The translations under genes and the position numbers were made by a program. The notes beneath the pieces are model-generated. The model worked only from the letters and a program-made list of their open reading frames with translations. It had not been told where the DNA came from and searched no databases. 64,000 nucleotides of DNA from Nicoliella spurrieriana (GTDB taxonomy: Bacteria; Bacillota; Bacilli; Lactobacillales; Lactobacillaceae), in the NCBI RefSeq assembly GCF_023380205.1, contig NZ_CP093361.1, forward strand, positions 682,001-746,000, given 5' to 3'. Every line of letters begins with the position of its first letter. Position 1 is the first letter of the stretch. This document shows, in pieces, positions 1 to 9,900 of the stretch.

Positions 1-3000
1 GCGCCACTGCTTCCTCATCGGAAGCAAGTAGCGCTACCGTGGCTGCCAGTGCCGCTGCGAGCGGTGCGACTGCCGATGCTGCCTTAGCATCGAGCTACGC
101 TAGTGCCACCGCGGTTTCCACCAGCGCGACTGCGAATGCAGATCAAGCTGCGAATACCGCTGCGGTTACTGCTAACAGCGCTGCTGCTGCTCATGCTTCC
201 AACGTAGTCGTTAGTTCCGCTGCTGCAGTCGCTACTTCAGCCGCCAGTGCTGCGAGCGCTGCGCACGTGGTTGCTGACTCCGCGAATGCGGATGCGCAAT
301 CGGCTAAGAATGCTGCCAGCGTTGCTGCTAACTCAGCGAATGCCCAAAGCATGCTCGCTAGTTCGGCCGCCCTTGCTGCCAGCGTTGCCGCATCGAACGC
401 CCAACGGGATGCCGCTTCTGGAGACTCTGCCTCCGCATCGGCTGCCAACGTGGTCGCTTCCACGCAGGCTTCAACCGCCAGTGTTGCGGCCGCTGCTGCA
501 GTGGCTGCTTCACAAACCGCATCGACTGCGACCGTCTCAGCATCTAATGATGCAATGACGGCTTCATCCGCTGCGAGCGTTGCCAGTGCCGCTGCCAGTG
601 CTGCTGATTCCGCCAGTGCAGTTGCATTTAGTGCCGCTAGTGCTGAGGATGCTGGCGTAAGGAGTGCCAGTGCTGCTTCATCTGAAGCCGCTAGTGCTAC
701 GCCAGCCGCTTCGAATGCTGCTAGTGCCACGAATGTAAATGCCAGCCTTGCCGCTAGTGCTGCGATTGCAACATCCACTTCGACTGATACCACCACGAGT
801 GCCGCTAGTGTAACTGCTGCTTCGGCTGCAATTGCAAATAGCATTGCTGCTGGCCATACTGCAAACGCCGTGGTTAGTTCCGCTACTTCCGTAGTCAATT
901 CCGCAGCTGCCGTAGCCAGTTCGGCCCATGCCGACGCTGCATTAGCCAATACTGATGCTCAATCAGCAACCAGTGTTGCCAGTGCCGCTGCTCAAACAGC
1001 CACGGCCCAAAGTACGCTTGCTAGTTCCGCTGCCAGTGCTGCAACTTCGGCTGCCGCAGTTGCTAAGCAGGCGGCCGTAGTCGGGAATGCCTCCCTGGCC
1101 GCATCTGCGAACGTGGTGGCTGCATCGCAAGCTGCGACTGCTTCAACTGCAACCTCCGTTGCTGTTGCCGCTAGTCAAGCTGCTTCGACTGCTGCAGAAT
1201 CCGCTGCCAGCGACTCTGCCCGGGCTGCTTCCGATGCGCAGTTGGCCATTGCTGCCGCTAGTGCCGCATCATCTGCTACCATGGTTGCGAGTGTTGCTGC
1301 CAGTGCTGAAGATGCCGAATCCAACCGGGCCGGCGCTTCATCATCCGAAGCTGATCGTGCCAACGTGACGGCTTCTGCTGCTGCCAGTGGGGCGGTCGTA
1401 AATGCCAGCCTTGCTGCTAGTTATGCCAGTGCTGCTTCAATTGCCACTAGCACGACTGCCAGTGCCGATGCTGCCGCAACTTCATCAGCATCAGCCGCCA
1501 ACAGTGCTGCCGCAACGCATCCAAATAATCCGGTCGTAAGCTCCGCCGATGCAGTGGTTAATTCCGCTGCGAGCGTAGTTAGCTCCGCGCATGCGGATGC
1601 CAACGTTGCCAATGCCGCTGCCCAATCGGCTAAGAACGTCGCCAGTGCCGCTGCCCAATCCGCAGTTGCCCAAAACGCATTGGCTAGTTCCGCCGCTAGT
1701 GTTGCCAGTGTTGCTGATTCAAATGCTAAGCACTTCGCTGATGTAGGGGACTCCTCCGCCGCAAACTCTGCGAACGTGATTGCTGCGCAACAGGCATCGA
1801 TTGCAAGTTCGGCTGCCAGTGCGGTGGTGGTTGCCAGTCAAACGGCTTCCACGGCCACTCAATCCGCATCCAGTGCTGCTGACCGGGCCGCCAGTGATGC
1901 GAGTGTTGCCACTGCGGCTGCCAAGGTAGTTGCTACTGCCACGACCACGGTCACGAGTGCTGCAAGCGCTAATGATCAAGCCGACTCCAGTGCAAATGAC
2001 ACGTCTTCTGCCGCCGCTAGTGCTGGTTCCGCCGCAGTTTCGGCTGCGAGTGGGGCCACGACCAACGCGAGTGTGGCTACCAGTGCCGCCAGTGTCGCTA
2101 GCGTTGCTGCTATTCAAACCACGAGCGCTGAACAAATCGCAGCTACGACTTCCGCTAACGTTAACAGTCTTGCAACAACGCATGCTGCTAACCAAGTGGT
2201 TAGTTCCGCTGCTGGCGTAGTCAACTCGGCTGCGAGCGTAATCAGCTCCGCTAACTCGGACGCTAGCGCTGCCAATGCGATCGCTCAATCGGCGAAGAGC
2301 GTGGCTACCGCTGCTGCCCAATCCGCAGCGACCCAAAGCCTGCTTGCTAGTTCGGCTGCCAGTGCTGCAAGCAGCGTTGCCGCCAGTGCAAAGCGCTTTG
2401 CCGATGCTGGAAATGTAACGTCAGCCGCATCTGCGAACTCGCTTGCTGCGCAACAGGCAGCGACCGCTAGTTCCGCTGCGTTTGCCGCTGTGGTTGCTAG
2501 TCAATCGGTTTCATTTGCGACCCAATCCGCTACCAGCGCTGCCGTTCGGGCAGCTTCTGATGCGCAGGTTGCTTCGATTGCCGCTAGCCTAGCTTCATCA
2601 GCCAACGCGGTCGCCATCAGTGCCGCTAGCGCTGAGGATGCTAACATCCATAGTGCTCAGTCCGCTAGCGCTACCGCTACCAGCGCCAATGCGGTGGCCA
2701 ATAGCAATGCCAGTGCGGTGACCGTCGCTGCTAGCCTTGCCGCTAGTTACGCCAGTGATACCGCTGCTTCCACTAACTCAACTGCTAGTGCGAACTACGC
2801 GGCTGCTACTGCTGCTAAGAATGCGGATAGCGTTGCTACGACCCACTCGGCTAATCAAGCGGTGAGTTCCGCTGCTTCGGTTGCAAACTCTGCCGCCAGC
2901 GTTGCTAGTTCGGCCCACGCTGATGCTAGTGCCGCCAGTGCGGATGCCCAATCTGCGAAGAGCGTGGCCACTGCGGCTGCCCAATCTGCATCCATCCAAA

Positions 3001-6000
3001 GCACGACCGCTAGTTCCGCCAACGCGGCTGCTAGTTCCGCTGCTATCAATGCGCAAAGCTACGCTGCAGCTGGTGATTCAGTTAATGCTGCTTCGGCTAA
3101 CGCCGTTGCATCACAACAAGCTACGATTGCTAGCTCCGCTGCTGCACAAACCGTCGTTGCTAGCCAAACGGCATCCACCGCCGTGGTTGCTGCTGCTAGT
3201 GCTTCGGCGCGGGCCGCATCCGATGCGCAGGTCGCAATTGCTGCTGCCAGTGTTGCTGCTAGTGCGAATAGCGCTGCCGCCACTGCCGCTAGTGATGATG
3301 ACCAGGGCGTTTCGAATGCCAGTGCCACTTCATCTGCTGCTGCGAGTGCCAACGTCGTTGCATCCAGTGCCTTCATTGGCATTGCTTCCGATGCGAACTC
3401 CGCCGCTAGTTACGCCAGTGCTGCGAGTGCATCAACGAGTCAAACCGCCGATGCTACTTCGGCCACTGCGAGTGCGACTGCGGTCGTGAACGGGATGCTT
3501 TCTGCGCACCCAACGAACCAAGTGGTTAGTTCCGCTGCCGCGGTTGCTAACAGCGCCAATGCCGTTGCTAGTGCTGCCCGTATTGATGCAAATTCAGCGA
3601 ATGCGGATGCCCAACTTGCTAAGAGCGTGGCTAGCTCAGCTGATCAACTGGCTGCTGCCCAAAGTGCAGCCGCTAGTTCCGATGCCGCTGATGCTGCAAT
3701 GGCAGCCTTTAATGCTAAGATGTACGCTGCTGCCGGCAATTCGGTTGCTGCAGCGAGCGCCAACATGGTGGCATCACAACGGGCTGCCAGTGCAAGCACT
3801 GCCGCTGCCCAAGCAGTGTCAGCTAGTCAAACGGCATCCACCGCGGTTTCCTCCGCATCTAGTGCTGCAGCCAGAGCTGCTTCTGATGCGCAGGTCGCAA
3901 GTGCTGCTGAAATCAATGCTAGCCTAGCGGTTGTGAATGCATCATCCGCCGTAAGTGCTGGGACGCAAGACGACAGTAGTGCCAATGCTTCGATTTCAAG
4001 TGCTAATAGTGCGAGTGGCATTGCCATCAGTGCTGCTAATGGGGCGACCCAAAATGCATCACTGGCTGCCAAGTACGCTAGTCAAGCAAGTGCTTCGACC
4101 AGTCAAGCCGTTAGTGGCAATGCGACTGCTTCCGGTGCCGCTAGTCAGGCCAATGCAACGGCCGCTGCGCACCCAACGAACCAAGTTGTTAGCTCCGCTG
4201 CGAGCGTGGCTACTTCCGCTGCTTCCGTTGCCAGTGCTGCCACTGTCGATGCGCAATCCGCCAATGCGGATGCCCAATCGGCGAAGGTCGCTGCTAGTTC
4301 TGCTGCTGGCGTGGCCACTGCTGCCAATAACAACGCCAGCGTAGCGACTGCCGCTGCATTATCAGCTGCTGCCGCCGCTAAGCGTTATGGAGACAATGGT
4401 GACAGCAGTGCCGCTGCGAGCGCTAATTCCGTTGCTGCCTCACAAGCACAAGTAGCAATGGCTGCTGCTTCCACCGCCGTGGTTCAATCGAACGCCGCTG
4501 TGGTAGCTGCGCAAAGTGCTGCGAGCGCTTCTGCCCGTGCAGCTTCTGATGCTGCGATCGTAAGTGCTGCATTATCCACGGCTGCTTCTGCGAACCAAAT
4601 GGCTACCAGTGCTGCTAACAGTGGGAGTGTGACCTCGAGTGCTGTTGCAAGTACCACTGCAAACACTAGTGCTCAGGGGAGCCAAGCTGCTTCCCAAGCC
4701 CAAAGTGCGCAAAGTGCAAACTCACTAGCATCGATTTACGCTAGCTCCGCTAGTGCTAATAATACTGGGGTCCAAAGTAACACGACTGCTGCTAGTTCAA
4801 CCGCCAGTGCTACTAACAGCATTGCTGCTGGTGCATCGCAAAATGCCAGTGCCCAAAGCTACGCGAGCCAAGCTGCCAGTGCCGCTACGGTGGCCAGTGC
4901 CGCCGCATCACAGGCTGCTTCGAACAACGCCATCGCCCAAAGCGCAAGCAGTACCGCGCGTTCAGCTAACAGTCAGGCTGCCAGTGCTAATAGCATGGCT
5001 AGTTCCGCTGCCAGCGTTGCTAATTCACTTGCCAGCGCAATTAATTCCGCAGCCAATGCCGGAAATTACTCCGCAGTGAACACGCTTAATAGTCAACTCG
5101 CATCCGCTAATAGTGCTGTGAGTGCCTACTACAGCAATGCAACGCTTGCCAATCGGGTCGCAGACGATGCCGCCAATACAGCAAGCGGGGCCCAATCAGC
5201 TACCCAATCGTTGAATGCGGTGGCCACTAGTGCTTCGGCAGTTGCCAGCGCTGACTACTCGAATGCCGTTCGGGTAACCACGTTGTCGAATGCCGCTAGT
5301 CAATATGCTAGTGTTGCCAGCGTTGCAAATAGCAATGCCGCAATTAACGCTAGTTCCGTAAGCGCTGACTGGAACCGGGCTGCGCAATACTCAATTGCTG
5401 CATCCTCAAGCACTTCGCTGACCTATGCACCTGCTAGTCAAGCCCAATCGATTGCCAGTCAAGCCATGAGCATGGCCGCAACGATCTACGCAACGCCAGC
5501 AGTGCTTAGCTACGCTAGTGCGGTTAATTCCGCTGCCCAAGTGATTGAATCCGCATCTGCGGATGCGGTCATTGCCAATAGTCAGGCGCGGTCCGCCACT
5601 GCGATTGCTAGTTCTGCTGCGGTGGTTGCAAGTAATGCTGCCAATGCTGCCAACGCAGCCTACAGCGTTGCTGCAAGTGCAAATGCGGCCGCATCACTTG
5701 CTTACTCCCGTGGCGATGCTGCTGCTGGGAATAGCTATGCTGCGATTGCTTCCACTGCTGCTAGCTCCGCTGCCGCTGCGAATACGCAGTTGCAAGGGGC
5801 CAACTCATTGGTTGCAGCTGAGACTTCGTTGGCTAGTTCGGCTGCTAGTCGGGCCGCTAGCGATTATCAAACCATCGCTGCTGCCGCAAAGGTCATCTTT
5901 GCACAACAATCCGCCGCAAGCAGTGCGAATAGTTCGGCTAGTTCCACTGGTTCGAACGGCACATCAAGTGCGAATAGCTCGGCCACGTCAGCTGCTAATT

Positions 6001-6809
6001 CAGCTAACTACTACTCCGCTGGGGTCAGTGCCGCTAAGCACGCCCAAAAGAAGAACGCTAGCTACGCAAATGAACCAACTTACCAAGGCGCCTACGATGG
6101 TTACAAGGCCGGGTACAATAATAAGGCCGCCAAGAGCGACTTTACTGGATTAACTTCAGCCTACGCCACTGACTATCAAAAGGCTTACCAAGCTGGGCAA
6201 GCTGCTTACAAGGCGCAAGTGGCCAAGGGAACTGCTGCTGCTAAGCGGGCTAGTCGGGTAGCACAATCGTTAGCTGGCAAGTCTGCCGGGTACAAGTATG
6301 GCTACCTCAAGGCGTTCAATGCGAAGTTGAAGCGTCATCCTGAATACGTTTACAACACGCAGGGCCTTTACGTCCACGCCGGGAAGAACTTCACGACGAA
6401 CGGCCGGCTGAAGGGTTACGCTAAACCATCAGCACAAAACAAGATTTCTGAATTCAAGATCACCAAGGTTGCCATTGCCAAGAGCGGACTCGTTCGTTAC
6501 TACGTCAAGAGTCGTTTAACGGACAATCCAATCAGCGGCTACATTACCGCTAAGCATGGCTTCACCGCTAACACTTACTACCGGCAAGGTGAAATGAACC
6601 AAGCCAATAGTAAGCACGTCCAGGTCATTGGTAAATCTGGGATCCGGATTCATGAAAGTCAACGCTTTGACTCAAAGGCGGGTAAGTACTACCGGCCTGG
6701 AGCTAAATTAAACGTTGAACGGATTGTTAAATATAAGGGCATTACGCGCTTCTACATTGGAAATGGCAAGTACATTACCAGTAATAAGAAGTTCGTTAAG
6801 TTCATTTAA
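1..6809 (+). CDS. Giant Ala/Ser-rich surface protein 1, C-terminal part (5' partial)
   Basis: The frame is open from base 3 to the TAA at 6807-6809 (2268 codons); the start lies upstream of the window. An in-frame GTG at 39 is an ordinary internal valine codon, not a start. Nearly all of it, to about base 6000, is Ala/Ser/Asn-rich sequence with heptad spacing and proline hinges (NVVVSSA, NPVVSSA, HPTNQVV) exactly 663 bp apart. Capping units with more tyrosine follow (about 4842-6000), then a Tyr/Gly/Lys linker (YQGAYDGYKAGY, KSAGYKYGYL, about 6003-6340). Last come two surface modules: a DUF5776-like one (about 6344-6580) and a SLAP-like one (about 6612-6806) ending GKYITSNKKFVKFI. The tail is homologous to those of genes 2 and 3, so the missing N-terminus probably also carries a signal and an adhesive domain (inference). 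There is no LPXTG motif; wall attachment would be non-covalent. Confidence 0.9.
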   Translation, partial: ATASSSEASSATVAASAAASGATADAALASSYASATAVSTSATANADQAANTAAVTANSAAAAHASNVVVSSAAAVATSAASAASAAHVVADSANADAQSAKNAASVAANSANAQSMLASSAALAASVAASNAQRDAASGDSASASAANVVASTQASTASVAAAAAVAASQTASTATVSASNDAMTASSAASVASAAASAADSASAVAFSAASAEDAGVRSASAASSEAASATPAASNAASATNVNASLAASAAIATSTSTDTTTSAASVTAASAAIANSIAAGHTANAVVSSATSVVNSAAAVASSAHADAALANTDAQSATSVASAAAQTATAQSTLASSAASAATSAAAVAKQAAVVGNASLAASANVVAASQAATASTATSVAVAASQAASTAAESAASDSARAASDAQLAIAAASAASSATMVASVAASAEDAESNRAGASSSEADRANVTASAAASGAVVNASLAASYASAASIATSTTASADAAATSSASAANSAAATHPNNPVVSSADAVVNSAASVVSSAHADANVANAAAQSAKNVASAAAQSAVAQNALASSAASVASVADSNAKHFADVGDSSAANSANVIAAQQASIASSAASAVVVASQTASTATQSASSAADRAASDASVATAAAKVVATATTTVTSAASANDQADSSANDTSSAAASAGSAAVSAASGATTNASVATSAASVASVAAIQTTSAEQIAATTSANVNSLATTHAANQVVSSAAGVVNSAASVISSANSDASAANAIAQSAKSVATAAAQSAATQSLLASSAASAASSVAASAKRFADAGNVTSAASANSLAAQQAATASSAAFAAVVASQSVSFATQSATSAAVRAASDAQVASIAASLASSANAVAISAASAEDANIHSAQSASATATSANAVANSNASAVTVAASLAASYASDTAASTNSTASANYAAATAAKNADSVATTHSANQAVSSAASVANSAASVASSAHADASAASADAQSAKSVATAAAQSASIQSTTASSANAAASSAAINAQSYAAAGDSVNAASANAVASQQATIASSAAAQTVVASQTASTAVVAAASASARAASDAQVAIAAASVAASANSAAATAASDDDQGVSNASATSSAAASANVVASSAFIGIASDANSAASYASAASASTSQTADATSATASATAVVNGMLSAHPTNQVVSSAAAVANSANAVASAARIDANSANADAQLAKSVASSADQLAAAQSAAASSDAADAAMAAFNAKMYAAAGNSVAAASANMVASQRAASASTAAAQAVSASQTASTAVSSASSAAARAASDAQVASAAEINASLAVVNASSAVSAGTQDDSSANASISSANSASGIAISAANGATQNASLAAKYASQASASTSQAVSGNATASGAASQANATAAAHPTNQVVSSAASVATSAASVASAATVDAQSANADAQSAKVAASSAAGVATAANNNASVATAAALSAAAAAKRYGDNGDSSAAASANSVAASQAQVAMAAASTAVVQSNAAVVAAQSAASASARAASDAAIVSAALSTAASANQMATSAANSGSVTSSAVASTTANTSAQGSQAASQAQSAQSANSLASIYASSASANNTGVQSNTTAASSTASATNSIAAGASQNASAQSYASQAASAATVASAAASQAASNNAIAQSASSTARSANSQAASANSMASSAASVANSLASAINSAANAGNYSAVNTLNSQLASANSAVSAYYSNATLANRVADDAANTASGAQSATQSLNAVATSASAVASADYSNAVRVTTLSNAASQYASVASVANSNAAINASSVSADWNRAAQYSIAASSSTSLTYAPASQAQSIASQAMSMAATIYATPAVLSYASAVNSAAQVIESASADAVIANSQARSATAIASSAAVVASNAANAANAAYSVAASANAAASLAYSRGDAAAGNSYAAIASTAASSAAAANTQLQGANSLVAAETSLASSAASRAASDYQTIAAAAKVIFAQQSAASSANSSASSTGSNGTSSANSSATSAANSANYYSAGVSAAKHAQKKNASYANEPTYQGAYDGYKAGYNNKAAKSDFTGLTSAYATDYQKAYQAGQAAYKAQVAKGTAAAKRASRVAQSLAGKSAGYKYGYLKAFNAKLKRHPEYVYNTQGLYVHAGKNFTTNGRLKGYAKPSAQNKISEFKITKVAIAKSGLVRYYVKSRLTDNPISGYITAKHGFTANTYYRQGEMNQANSKHVQVIGKSGIRIHESQRFDSKAGKYYRPGAKLNVERIVKYKGITRFYIGNGKYITSNKKFVKFI
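201..4841 (+). repeat. Tandem 663-bp units (221 codons), gene 1 tail array
   Basis: The hinge asparagine, or its aligned equivalent in motifs such as NVVVSSA, NAVVSSA, NPVVSSA and NQVVSSA, starts at bases 201, 864, 1527, 2190, 2853, 3516, 4179 and 4842. All seven intervals are exactly 663 bp. Each unit runs through a first helix-like stretch, a Gly-Asp break (AAGDS-like), a second stretch with a conserved Arg (RAASD), a DQG-like break and a third stretch ending in the next hinge. The repeat continues upstream of the window. Confidence 0.93.
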
Positions 6810-6817
6810 CATTAATT

Positions 6818-6870
6818 AAAAATAAGGGAATTAGATCGACAGGGATGCCGATTTAATTCCCTTATTTTTT
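6818..6870 (+). terminator. Intrinsic terminator of giant gene 1
   Basis: A perfect 16-bp stem (arms 6818-6833 and 6854-6869, core AATAAGGGAATTA) is extended inwards by one G-U and four more pairs (ATCG 6835-6838 with CGAT 6849-6852) around a 10-base loop. It is followed by a T-run. The A-run on the 5' side would let it work on the opposite strand too. Confidence 0.9.
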
Positions 6871-6907
6871 TACAATTTAAATTATTAAATTACTGTTAAT
6901 TTTTGTG

Positions 6908-6921
6908 ATAAGTGTTAAAAT
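6908..6921 (+). promoter_or_regulatory. Candidate extended -10 promoter of giant gene 2
   Basis: The 12-mer ATAAGTGTTAAA (6908-6919) is shared with the region upstream of giant gene 3 (38719-38730). It contains TG-T-TAAAAT (6913-6921), a plausible extended -10 with five of six consensus bases. I see no convincing -35 box. Transcription would start near 6928, giving a 5' UTR of about 50 bases that begins just ahead of a hairpin. Confidence 0.4.
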
Positions 6922-6934
6922 TTAATCATACGTT

Positions 6935-6961
6935 AGTGTGCAATCAGTATCCTTGCACGTT
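6935..6961 (+). promoter_or_regulatory. 5'-UTR stem-loop of giant gene 2
   Basis: GTGCAA (6938-6943) pairs perfectly with TTGCAC (6953-6958) around a 9-base loop. Three more outer pairs, two of them G-U, extend the stem to 6935-6961. It lies between the candidate promoter and the ribosome binding site GGAG (6968-6971). Gene 3 has a different hairpin in the equivalent place. Possible roles are mRNA 5'-end protection or translational control; both are inference. Confidence 0.45.
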
Positions 6962-6979
6962 CAGATTGGAGATGTTCCG

Positions 6980-9900
6980 ATGCTTTATAATAAATTTGAA
7001 TATAGTAAAGTTAATGATAAAAAAGTCCTCCGGAAAGTGAAAAAGCAATGGGTAGTAATGTCACTATCCATGTTTACAATTCTTGGTGGGGGTGCGGCAA
7101 TTAGCCAACACATCACGACGGTTAGTGCCGATGCTAATACTAGCTCTACATACACTTCGAGTGAAACTAGTGATGATACTAAATCATCCGCTAGTGCTGA
7201 AAATGCGGGGGCTAGTTCTGCTGATAATTCAAGCGCTACGACCGCTTCTAGTACGCAGGACAGCTCTGCAAGTACTACTAGTGCGAGCTCAAGTGCGACC
7301 ACGGAAAGTAGCTCGACTGACACGACCAGTGGGGCTACTTCGACCAGTAGTGACAGTAATTCTAGCACTGCTTCAGCTTCCAGTAGTGCTGATGGTAGTA
7401 GTACTTCCAGCAGCGCTGACAGTAGTAGTGCCGATAGTAGTTCCGCCGACAGTGCCTCAGCTAGTTCAGCTGTAAGCGCTGGTTTTGCTGCGGCTTCATC
7501 AGCTGCAAAGGCTGGGACCACGGTCTCAAGTAGTTCTGATGCTAACTTCAATAAGGGGGTTTCAGAATACAATTCCTCAGCTGCTGCAGCTTCTGCTTCT
7601 GCTGATTCAAAGGGGAGTTCCTCAGCTGACAGTCAGGATAGTTTATCATCCGCAAGTGCTTCTAGCTTATCAGCAACCGCTAGCAGTGCAGCTATTCAAT
7701 TGGATCAAGGTTTAATGGATCGGATTGCTGATGATACTGATGGTACTAATAATACCAATAATGGTGGTACTGATGGTAACACCGACAATAATGGCACCAC
7801 TAGTGATGGTAGTGATGCATCTAGTGCCGCTTACAATACGGTGCTTGCTGCACTTAAGAGTGGAGAATCATACAGTGTTAGCAACAGTTCTGATTCTGCC
7901 ATTTCTGCTGCGATTTCGAATGCTCAGGTAGCTTATAGTGCTTATACCTCAGCATTCAGTGCTGGATTTATGGCAGCATCGAATGGAACTTCAGCCAATG
8001 TTAGTAGTAGTGATTCCAATGCAGCTAATGATGGGAGCTATGCTTATGCAGCAGCTACTGCTGGTGCAGTGGCTGCTTGGAACTCGTTGCACCCTGATGA
8101 TTTAAAGTCAGCAGCTTCCAATTCCTATAATACTTCAAGTAATGCTTACTACGCATACTATGCAAATGGTTATAATGCCACAATTGATGCATATAACAAG
8201 TACAATTCACTAAATGCCAGTGCTGGGACCCAATCTGGTTCCGCCATCTACGGTTCCGGTGGGCTTGGCCAACAAACTAGTGTAACTAGTGGATCCGTTA
8301 ACCGGAACACCAGCGCCCAAGTGGTCAATTCGCCTAGTGATAGCGCCGAAGCCACTTCTGGTAATGATGTAACATCTGGCACTGCCGGTAATATTTCTGG
8401 TGCTTCGGTGAATGCTTCGACTGCTAACGTTGCATATAACTATGCGGTCGATTACTTCTTAAGTCGTCAAGGAGCCTATGATGCTGAAAGTGGGCGTTGG
8501 AACGGTGCCGATAGCAAGGGCTCTTACACGGTTCTTAATACTCAGACCAATACCAATAATCCTTATATTCAAGCATACAATGGGGCCCAAGCTGCAATTA
8601 ATAATGAAAGTACCGGTAGTTTTACATCCGTTAATAAGTTAACTGGTAACAATAGTACTAACTATACTTATGGTTATAATGACGTTGCCAATAAGGTTAA
8701 TAATGGTTACGTTGATGCTACTGGCACCACCACGTACATCTACTTTGCTTCGAATGCAGGGATGGTGGATAGTTACTTAGGATCCAGTAGTATTAACGGT
8801 AATCATACCGAATTACGACTGACCACTGATATGCTAAGTACGAGTGGGAGTAACCAAGCAACTCCTAATGGTACGTCGACTTACATCACTATTAATGGAC
8901 AAAACCACATTGCTGATTTGACCACGATGCATAATAACCCAGTTAATGTTAATTTAACGCTGGAAAACTTTGCTAAAATGTATGGTTCTAATATTTATGG
9001 ACAAATTAATATGTATAGTTCCAACCAAGGAAGCCTAACGTATAAAAACTTAAACTACGAAGGTTCCCAACTCTTCTATGGGCCTAACGTTCCGAATGTT
9101 TATATTGCTGGAAACGTTAATGTTATTAGTGAAGGTCACTACACCAGTCCATTTAATACTAATTATCCGACTCAAAATAATAACCAACAAAATATGCAAA
9201 TCAACAACCTTGAATTACTGCCGAACTCTTCTTACTACGGGCAAACCGAAGATGGAAACGTAATTGAATTAAATGGAAACTTAGTTATGGATCAAGGTTC
9301 AACGATGACCCTTGCGCCTGGTGGTAGTGGTGGTGAAAATGCTGGTAGTTTCAGCCGAAACGGCCAAACTGGGAATGAAGGGCTAGCCATCACCGGTGGG
9401 GGTGCCACGATTAACCAAGGTGCCACGTTGAACATTATTCCCCGCGATAACCAAGCCGATGCAATGGTTAACTCCGGGTACGTTAACATTAACGGTGGAA
9501 CCATGAACGTTATTTATAACAACGCTCCATCTGATGGTGATCCACTATGGATTAAGGGTTCTGTGAACGTGCAAAACGGTGGAGCCCTTAATGTTCATGG
9601 AGCTGGAGCTAATTTCGCTGGCTTTGGTGGCAACATGGTGACGGTTACGAATGCTTCCATTAACATCCAAAACCGGGGAAACTTGGCGATTTATACGGAT
9701 GGTCAAACGACTAATACTGGCTTGACCCTCTTAAAGAACTACCAAAGTCAAGTGACCATCAATAACCCCGGAACCAACGTCTTTTTGAGTAAGAATGGGA
9801 TTGATAATAATGCTGGTGGTAAAGGGGTTGGGAACTTCTTTAACACTACGCCAATCAATGCCTATGCAGTGAAGGGGCAGGTTGATGATCAAACAGATAC

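Noticed and set aside
39-41. GTG at 39 as the start of giant gene 1
   Set aside because: The frame is open back to the window edge, the codon sits inside the repeat pattern as a valine, and no ribosome binding site precedes it.
191-949. Long antisense open frame (252 codons), and similar ones at 11635-12171, 43204-43731, 48463-49113 and 55465-56130
   Set aside because: GCN and AGY/TCN repeats contain few stops in any frame on either strand. The products are Ala/Leu/Glu or Arg/Ser monotony without ribosome binding sites, so they are shadows of the giant genes.
6938-6940. Upstream in-frame GTG starts for gene 2 (6938) and gene 3 (38723)
   Set aside because: They fall in the 5'-UTR hairpin and the candidate promoter respectively, lack ribosome binding sites, and their extensions are not conserved. 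Both genes have good ribosome binding sites before ATG MLYNKFEY.
6810-6979. Insertion sequence or recombination site between the giant genes
   Set aside because: The 170-bp and 207-bp gaps hold only a terminator, a candidate promoter, a hairpin and a ribosome binding site. I see no transposase remnant or paired terminal repeats.
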